Assembly (NCBI GenBank): GCA_002394185.1
Contig: DGTB01000209.1
Coordinates: 1-18,616, forward strand
Length of the DNA stretch: 18,616 bases
DNA from: Bacteroidales bacterium UBA4347
Lineage (GTDB): Bacteria; Bacteroidota; Bacteroidia; Bacteroidales; P3
Direction of reading: 5' to 3'
The translations under genes and the position numbers were made by a program. The notes under the pieces were generated by a model. That model saw only the letters and a list, made by a program, of their open reading frames with translations, did no database searches and was not told the origin of the DNA. This document shows, in pieces, positions 13,794-18,616 of this stretch. How positions within the stretch are numbered: the first letter of the stretch is position 1; each line of letters starts with the position of its first letter.

Positions 13794-14324
13794 ATGCAGA
13801 TTTTGATTATTGTGGTGGCCATGCTGGCCACGATGGCATTGGCCGGCGGGATGATGTACCTGCTGGTGAAACGTTATTTCGACAACGAGCAGAAAGAGCG
13901 TCTGCTGCAGATGAAGATCGACGAGCGTCGCGAGACGCTGAAGGTGGTGACGCCCATCCGGCTGCAGGCCTACGAGAGGATGGCTCTCTTCCTGGAGCGC
14001 ATCAGTCCGGACAGCCTGGTGCTGCGCTGCTACCAGCCGGGCATGGACCTGAAGCTGCTGCAGGGCGTGATGACCAAGAACATCCGCGACGAGTGGGAGC
14101 ACAACCTCTCGCAGCAGGTATACCTGGCCCCCGGGACGTGGGCACGCATCCGCGAGGCGAAGGACGAGATGGTGAACCTGGTGAACTCCAGCGCCGTGAC
14201 CCTGACGGACACCGACGACCCCACACGCTTGGCCGCCACCATTTTCGCCTCCGCCGCCAAGCACCTGCCCACAGACAAGGCCCTCGAGGAGCTGCACAAG
14301 GAAATCAACGAACTCTTTGGATAA
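13794..14324 (+). CDS. DUF7935-like membrane-anchored protein
   Basis: This 176-aa protein has one N-terminal membrane helix (residues 1-25) followed by a cytoplasmic, mostly helical domain. The segment ending in TPIRLQAYERMALFLERISP and the later EHNLSQQVYLAP are strongly characteristic of an uncharacterised family conserved across Bacteroidetes, which I recall as DUF7935. The C-terminal half ends in a helix, LEELHKEINELFG. It lies 33 bases after the sirtuin and 9 bases before the lipoprotein start, so it is very likely in one operon with them. No function is known to me. Confidence 0.8.
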   Translation: MQILIIVVAMLATMALAGGMMYLLVKRYFDNEQKERLLQMKIDERRETLKVVTPIRLQAYERMALFLERISPDSLVLRCYQPGMDLKLLQGVMTKNIRDEWEHNLSQQVYLAPGTWARIREAKDEMVNLVNSSAVTLTDTDDPTRLAATIFASAAKHLPTDKALEELHKEINELFG

Positions 14325-14333
14325 AAGACAACC

Positions 14334-16274
14334 ATGCACATTTTTTCGGAAGACAACAAAAACAACAAAAACAACAGGGCTTACGCAACCCCGCTATCTC
14401 TGTTGTTTGTGTTGTCTCTGTTGTCGTTAGTCTCCGCCTGCGCGCGGCAGGGCTACCCCACGGGAGGCCCCAAGGACGAGACACCGCCCGTGGCCCTGGG
14501 CACACGGCCCGCCAACGAAAGCCGTGGCTTCGACGGCAAGGAGTTCTACATCCAGTTTGACGAATACGTGGTACTGAAGAACGCCACGGAGAACGTCCTC
14601 GTGTCGCCGCCCATGAAGGAGAAGCCGGAGTTCACCACCAAAGGCAAGGGTGTGCTGGTGAAACTGAAGGACACCCTGCAGGCCAACACGACCTACCTCT
14701 TCCAGTTCAAGGAGGCCATCGCCGACTTCACGGAGGGCAACCTGCTGCCGAGCTACGAGTACGTCTTCTCGACGGGCGAGGCCATGGACACCATGATGCT
14801 CAGCGGCCAGGTGGTCGACGCCCGCAACGGCAAGGCCTGGAAGGAGAACGTGACGGTGATGGCTTATAGAGTGGAGAGAGGAGAGACCCCTCAGTCCTTC
14901 GGACAGCTCCCCTCGAGGAGGGGAGCAACGATGGAGAACGAGGGACAGCTCCCCTCGGGGAGGAGAGCAACGATGGAGAGTGATACGATGGCCACTACGG
15001 TACAGCCGGACTATGTGACGCGCTGCGACAAGGAAGGCAACTTCGCCTTCCACTATATCCCCGAAGGGCGCTACCGCCTGGTGGCCCTGGAGGACAAGAA
15101 CCGCAACCTGCACGTCGACGCCACCGACCCCGTGGCCTGGGACACCACGCTCGTTGCCAGCCACCCGCAGGTACGCCGCCTCCCGGCCAGCGACAGCATT
15201 CAGGACAATCTCCTGGCCATTAACGCAATCAAACAATCAAGCAATCAAGCAATCACCCTCCGCCTCTCGGTTCCCGAGAACCGTCAGCAGCGCATCCTGA
15301 AGAGCGAATTCGCCGAGGCCGGACGCATCACCATCGTCAGCCAGCTGCCGATGCAGAATCCTCGTATCGAAGATGAAAGGGCGCAATGGCAATGGCGTCT
15401 CAACGAAAAGCGAGACACCCTCACGGCCTGGTGTTTCGATGCCAAACGGGATTCGGCGCGCCTCGTCATCTCCGACACCGGGCTGCAGGACACCCTCAAG
15501 CTGCGCTACACCGCCAGCCGCAAGGGCGGCCGCCGCATGGCCGGAGCCAAGGAAGAGAAGGCGCCCCTGATGAAAGCCCTCTGCGAAGGCAACAAGGCCT
15601 ACTACGACGACCTGCGCCTGGCCTTCGCCAACCCCATCGTCGAGGTGGCCGACAGCGCGACGGCCGAAGTCATGCACCTCAAGGACAGCACGGTCAGCCG
15701 CTGTGCTGTGGTCCTCGACATCAACGGCATCGTGGCCCGCATCATGGCCACCGACATCAAGAGCGGCGAGCAATACCGCGTGCGGCTGGCCGGAGGTCTC
15801 TTCACCGACCTCTACGGCAACCGCAACGACAGCCTCGTCTTCACCATGACCCCCAAGGACTACGGCACCCTGAGCATCGACATAGACAACCGCATGGGAG
15901 CCCCCCTGGTCGTCGAGGTGCTGGACAGCAAGGACACCGTCGTGGCCTCGCAGGCGCTTGCGCGCTCCGGCAACCTGCGGTTCCTCCACCTACCCTCGGG
16001 CGACTACCGCCTGCGCGCCGTCGTCGACGCCGACAGCAACGGCCGCTGGACTCCCGGCGACTACCGCCGCCAGCGCCAGCCCGAGCAGTCCGTGCTCTTC
16101 GAGAAGACCCTCAGCCTGCGCGAGAAATGGGAGATGGAGGAGCGATGGACCGTCGAGCCGCCCAAGGCAAAAGCCCTTGAACGGAAGACCGTCCTCGACA
16201 GCCCCAAAACACTGATGCCCGCCACCCCGGGCACACTCCCCATCCGTACCTCCACACCCAAAGGCAGAAAATAA
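14334..16274 (+). CDS. Ig-like (SbsA-type) lipoprotein with in-frame repeats
   Basis: This 646-aa protein is a predicted lipoprotein. The lipobox is VSAC with Cys36, followed by the PTGGPKDETPP segment typical of Bacteroidetes lipoproteins with a bacterial Ig-like (SbsA) domain; that domain covers about residues 46-145 (FYIQFDEYVVL, TTYLFQF, YEYVFSTG). A second beta domain with FAFHYIPEGRYRLVALEDKNRN resembles carboxypeptidase-regulatory folds, and a similar LPSGDYRLRAVVDADSNG motif recurs near residue 550. Three parts are encoded by repeats: the signal peptide (9-bp inverted array), residues 185-217 (two 14-residue repeats) and residues 297-308 (8-bp tandem). None breaks the frame. It is probably anchored in the outer membrane; the role is unknown. 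Confidence 0.82.
   Translation: MHIFSEDNKNNKNNRAYATPLSLLFVLSLLSLVSACARQGYPTGGPKDETPPVALGTRPANESRGFDGKEFYIQFDEYVVLKNATENVLVSPPMKEKPEFTTKGKGVLVKLKDTLQANTTYLFQFKEAIADFTEGNLLPSYEYVFSTGEAMDTMMLSGQVVDARNGKAWKENVTVMAYRVERGETPQSFGQLPSRRGATMENEGQLPSGRRATMESDTMATTVQPDYVTRCDKEGNFAFHYIPEGRYRLVALEDKNRNLHVDATDPVAWDTTLVASHPQVRRLPASDSIQDNLLAINAIKQSSNQAITLRLSVPENRQQRILKSEFAEAGRITIVSQLPMQNPRIEDERAQWQWRLNEKRDTLTAWCFDAKRDSARLVISDTGLQDTLKLRYTASRKGGRRMAGAKEEKAPLMKALCEGNKAYYDDLRLAFANPIVEVADSATAEVMHLKDSTVSRCAVVLDINGIVARIMATDIKSGEQYRVRLAGGLFTDLYGNRNDSLVFTMTPKDYGTLSIDIDNRMGAPLVVEVLDSKDTVVASQALARSGNLRFLHLPSGDYRLRAVVDADSNGRWTPGDYRRQRQPEQSVLFEKTLSLREKWEMEERWTVEPPKAKALERKTVLDSPKTLMPATPGTLPIRTSTPKGRK
14352..14429. repeat. 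9-bp inverted array encoding the lipoprotein signal peptide
   Basis: gacaacaaa, aacaacaaa and aacaacagg (14352-14378) form the left arm. The right arm is ctgttgttt, gtgttgtct and ctgttgtcg (14400-14426), the reverse complement type. The left arm encodes the Asn/Lys-rich n-region and the right arm the Leu-rich core of the signal peptide. The same repeat occurs at 12974-13004. Confidence 0.85.
14901..14979 (+). repeat. Two copies of a 37-bp hairpin element, 42-bp step
   Basis: 14901-14937 and 14943-14979 are identical at 35 of 37 positions. The first contains a 9-bp stem gctcccctc (14906-14914) / gaggggagc (14918-14926), preceded by a small gtcc-ttc-ggac hairpin (14894-14904). The 42-base step equals 14 codons and yields the repeat GQLPSxRxATME in the lipoprotein. 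Confidence 0.85.
15223..15254 (+). repeat. Four 8-bp tandem repeats inside the lipoprotein gene
   Basis: acgcaatc, aaacaatc, aagcaatc and aagcaatc run without gaps and encode NAIKQSSNQAI. Twenty-four bases of repeat beyond one unit equal eight codons, so the frame is preserved. Confidence 0.8.
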
Positions 16275-16289
16275 AACACCCCGCAGGCC

Positions 16290-17642
16290 ATGCAGAAGAA
16301 GCTACTCTCCGGACTCTTTTGGGTGTTGCTGGCCAACCTGCTGGTAAAGCCCTTCTGGATACTCGGCGTCGAGGTGGGCGTGCAGAACGCCGTCGGCAAC
16401 GAGGTCTACGGCTTCTACTTCTCCATCTTCAACCTGGCCTATATCCTCAACATCCTGCTGGACCTGGGCGTCACCAACTTCAACACCCGCAACATCGCCC
16501 AGCATCCCCAGCTCATCGGCAAGCACCTCAGCGGCATCCTCGGCATCAAGGTGTGCCTGCTGGGCCTCTACCTGGTGGTAGCCTTCACCGCCGGAGCCCT
16601 GCTGGGCTACGGCAGCCAGGAGTTCCGCTTGCTGGCGTGGCTCACACTCTGCCAGTTTCTCAACTCGCTCATCCTCTACCTGCGCAGCAACTTCGAGGGG
16701 CTGTTGCTGTTCCGCTGGGACAGCCTCTTCTCGGTGCTCGACCGCGTGCTGATGATTGCCATCTGCGGCCTGCTGCTCTGGGGGCCCGGGATTGCAGACC
16801 GTGGCTTCCGCTTCACGATCTACCATTTCGTCTATGCCCAACTGGCGGCCTACGCGCTGACGGCGGCGCTGGCACTGACGGTGATTGGCCGCAGGGCGGG
16901 CCTGCGACGGTTGCGCTTCGACCGGAGGTTCTTCCTCGTGGTGCTCAAGCAGAGCGCCCCCTTTGCGCTGCTGGTGTTGCTGATGGCATCGTATAACCGC
17001 CTCGACCCCATCCTGTTGCGCCGACTGGCCGGCGACGCCGATGCCGGCATCTATGCCGGTGCGTTCCGGCTGCTGGAGGCGCTGACGATGGTGGCTTACT
17101 TGGTCAGTGTGCCGCTGCTGCCGGTCTTTTCAAAGATATGCAAAGAGCTGGCGGGCAGCATGCCTGCCGCGAGTGGAGGACAGCTGACGGATGTTGTCAG
17201 GCTGGTCTTTTGGCCGATGATGCTCTTTGCCGCTGGCAGCGCCGTGGCGGGCAACCTCATGGCCGAGCCGCTGATGGAGCTGCTCTTCCCCGGGCGGGTC
17301 ATGCAATATGTGCCTGTCTTCCAGGTACTCATATTCGGCATCGTGCCCATCGGGATCACCTACATCTTCGGCACCCTGCTGACCGCCGGCGGCCACCTGC
17401 GGCAGCTGAACCTCTTTGCCGCTACGAGTCTGGTGCTGAACCTCGGCGTCAACCTGCTGCTCATCCCGCGGCTGGGCGCCGTGGGGTCGGCGTGGGCCTC
17501 GCTGACGGCCCAGGGGTTTATGGCCGCCGCCCAGTTGCTGCTGTCGGTGAGACTGTTCCGCCTGCCGGCACGGGCGCTGCTGCCGCCGGCGCCAAAGGAG
17601 ATTGCACTGAATGTCAAATCATTAATAATCAAACAAGAATAA
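16290..17642 (+). CDS. Polysaccharide flippase (oligosaccharide/Wzx-type, MOP superfamily)
   Basis: This 450-aa inner-membrane protein is almost entirely hydrophobic with roughly 12-14 membrane segments. It belongs to the oligosaccharide flippase group that moves lipid-linked glycans across the inner membrane. The start (KKLLSGLFWVLLANLLVKP, then FYFSIFNLAYILNILLDLGVTNFNTRNIAQ) is characteristic, as is LRRLAGDADAGIYAGAFRLLEAL in the middle and the G-A-V-G-S-A-W-A-S-L motif near the end. It starts 15 bases after the lipoprotein stop and ends two bases before fabD. No glycosyltransferase genes are adjacent, so this looks like a stand-alone conserved flippase, not part of a capsule locus. The transported glycan is unknown. 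Confidence 0.88.
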   Translation: MQKKLLSGLFWVLLANLLVKPFWILGVEVGVQNAVGNEVYGFYFSIFNLAYILNILLDLGVTNFNTRNIAQHPQLIGKHLSGILGIKVCLLGLYLVVAFTAGALLGYGSQEFRLLAWLTLCQFLNSLILYLRSNFEGLLLFRWDSLFSVLDRVLMIAICGLLLWGPGIADRGFRFTIYHFVYAQLAAYALTAALALTVIGRRAGLRRLRFDRRFFLVVLKQSAPFALLVLLMASYNRLDPILLRRLAGDADAGIYAGAFRLLEALTMVAYLVSVPLLPVFSKICKELAGSMPAASGGQLTDVVRLVFWPMMLFAAGSAVAGNLMAEPLMELLFPGRVMQYVPVFQVLIFGIVPIGITYIFGTLLTAGGHLRQLNLFAATSLVLNLGVNLLLIPRLGAVGSAWASLTAQGFMAAAQLLLSVRLFRLPARALLPPAPKEIALNVKSLIIKQE

Positions 17643-17644
17643 CT

Positions 17645-18523
17645 ATGAAAGCATACGTATTCCCCGGACAGGGGGCCCAGTTTGTGGGTATGGGAAAGAA
17701 CCTCTACGACGGCAACGCCGATTGCCGCGCGATGTTCGAGAAAGCCAACGAAATCATCGGTTTCCGCATCACCGACCTGATGTTTGCCGGCACGCCCGAG
17801 GACCTGAAGCAGACGCGTGTGACGCAGCCTGCCATCTTCCTTCACTCGGTCATTCTGGCCAAGTACCTGGGCGAGAGCTTCCGTCCCGACATGGTGGGCG
17901 GCCACTCGCTGGGCGAGTTTTCGGCCCTGGTTGCCGCCGGCGCCATGAGTTTCGAGGACGGCCTGCGGCTGGTCATCGCCCGCGCCAACGCGATGCAGAA
18001 ATGCTGCGAGAAGACCCCGTCGACCATGGCCGCCGTGCTGAAGCTCGACGACAAGACGGTCGAGGACATCTGCGCCGCCATTGCCGACGAGGTTGTGGTG
18101 CCGGCCAACTACAACTGCCCGGGGCAGCTGGTGATCAGCGGCACCAACGAGGGCGTGGCCCGCGCCTGCGAACGGGTGAAAGAGGCCAAAGGCAAAGCCC
18201 TGCCGCTGGCGGTGGGCGGCGCCTTCCACAGCCCGCTGATGGAGCCGGCACGCGTGGAGCTGGCCGAGGCCATCGAGAAGACCACCTTCTGCCGTCCGGT
18301 GTGCCCCTGCTACCAGAACGTGGACGCCATGCCGCACAGCGACCCCGCCGAGATCAAGCAGAACCTGCTGATGCAGCTCACCTCGCCCGTGCGCTGGACG
18401 GCGACGGTGCAGCACATGATGGCCGACGGCGCGACGGAGTTCATCGAAGTGGGCCCCGGCACGGCGCTGCAGGGCATGGTGAAGCGCGTCGACCCCGAGG
18501 CCAACGCTCACTCGGCAGAATAG
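17645..18523 (+). CDS. fabD: Malonyl-CoA:ACP transacylase
   Basis: This 292-aa enzyme transfers malonyl from CoA to acyl carrier protein, supplying the extender unit for fatty acid synthesis in the cytoplasm. It is full length. Visible motifs are FPGQGAQFVGMG at 6-17 (oxyanion-site glutamine), the nucleophile S88 in GHSLGEFSALVAAG, R113 in VIARANAMQ (binds the malonyl carboxylate), the N-x-P-G-Q-L-V-I-S-G segment and catalytic H195 in GGAFHSPLM, then EVGPGTALQGMVKR. The start at 17645 follows the flippase stop by two bases, so it is co-translated or at least co-transcribed with it. Confidence 0.97.
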   Translation: MKAYVFPGQGAQFVGMGKNLYDGNADCRAMFEKANEIIGFRITDLMFAGTPEDLKQTRVTQPAIFLHSVILAKYLGESFRPDMVGGHSLGEFSALVAAGAMSFEDGLRLVIARANAMQKCCEKTPSTMAAVLKLDDKTVEDICAAIADEVVVPANYNCPGQLVISGTNEGVARACERVKEAKGKALPLAVGGAFHSPLMEPARVELAEAIEKTTFCRPVCPCYQNVDAMPHSDPAEIKQNLLMQLTSPVRWTATVQHMMADGATEFIEVGPGTALQGMVKRVDPEANAHSAE

Positions 18524-18562
18524 ACCGCCGGAGGCAGCGCTTCTCCCCGCCGCCCCCACCGC

Positions 18563-18616
18563 CCGCCCACCGGTGATGCTCCGCCGGTGGGCGGACCATC
18601 CTCGGACCACCCTCGG
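18563..18616 (+). terminator. GC-rich hairpin and 11-bp repeats after fabD
   Basis: An 11-bp stem (18563-18573 with 18584-18594; arms begin ccgcccaccgg) encloses a 10-base loop. Its right edge runs into ggaccatcctc (18593-18603) and ggaccaccctc (18604-18614), two 11-bp direct repeats cut by the window end. There is no T-tract, so it may stabilise the transcript end or be a repeat element rather than a classic terminator. Confidence 0.55.

Noticed and set aside
17360..18610. Open frame of 416 codons on the minus strand opposite fabD
   Set aside because: The plus strand encodes a complete FabD with all catalytic residues; the antisense product is His/Arg/Gly-rich low-complexity sequence.

Overview
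The window reads as chromosomal DNA of a fairly GC-rich member of the Bacteroidales, probably a gut or rumen lineage. The evidence is the Bacteroidetes -7 promoter element TANNTTTG in front of several genes, type IX secretion (T9SS) C-terminal sorting domains on two secreted proteins, Bacteroidetes-only families (a DUF7935-like membrane protein, an SbsA-type Ig lipoprotein, a giant GLUG / VYGGG-repeat surface protein) and A-rich start-codon contexts without strong Shine-Dalgarno sequences. All convincing genes are on the + strand. No rRNA, tRNA, CRISPR array or intact insertion sequence was seen.

Layout. (1) 1-329 is a gene-free regulatory stretch: a palindromic array of 11-bp repeats, a terminator-like hairpin, a promoter, and a leader with a 38-codon frame containing a C10 run. 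(2) 330-5700 is a two-gene unit: a small chimeric secreted protein whose tail resembles that of Rpn/PD-(D/E)XK transposases, then a 1650-aa surface protein. (3) 5937-8860 encodes a secreted M1 metallopeptidase with a T9SS domain and an overlapping outer-membrane barrel protein that has its own promoter inside the peptidase gene. (4) 8961-10621 encodes RbfA and a four-base-overlapping LolC/LolE-type permease. (5) 10778-12811 encodes a propeller-like T9SS protein with an AT-rich centre. (6) 13077-18523 is a tight five-gene run: zinc-less sirtuin, DUF7935-like protein, Ig-like lipoprotein, polysaccharide flippase and FabD.

How the genes relate. Most of the window serves the cell envelope: surface and secreted proteins, a lipoprotein-release permease, a lipid-linked glycan flippase and the malonyl-ACP step of fatty acid synthesis. 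RbfA is ribosome maturation. The sirtuin carries the Y-x2-R motif of desuccinylases/demalonylases and shares a gene run with the malonyl-transferring FabD, which hints at a metabolic link but does not prove one.

The most unusual aspect is not a gene but a pervasive class of tiny repeat arrays with fixed unit length: 11 bp in intergenic DNA, 8 and 9 bp inside or beside genes, several built as direct units followed by inverted units. Three have entered reading frames without breaking them: an 8-bp inverted array in the periplasmic loop of the permease, and a 42-bp repeated hairpin plus a 4 x 8-bp tandem in the lipoprotein. A 9-bp inverted array supplies most of the lipoprotein's signal peptide. 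Together with the C10 run and composition breaks inside the two large surface-protein genes, this suggests a genome where small repeats spread and proteins are remodelled at their edges and loops.
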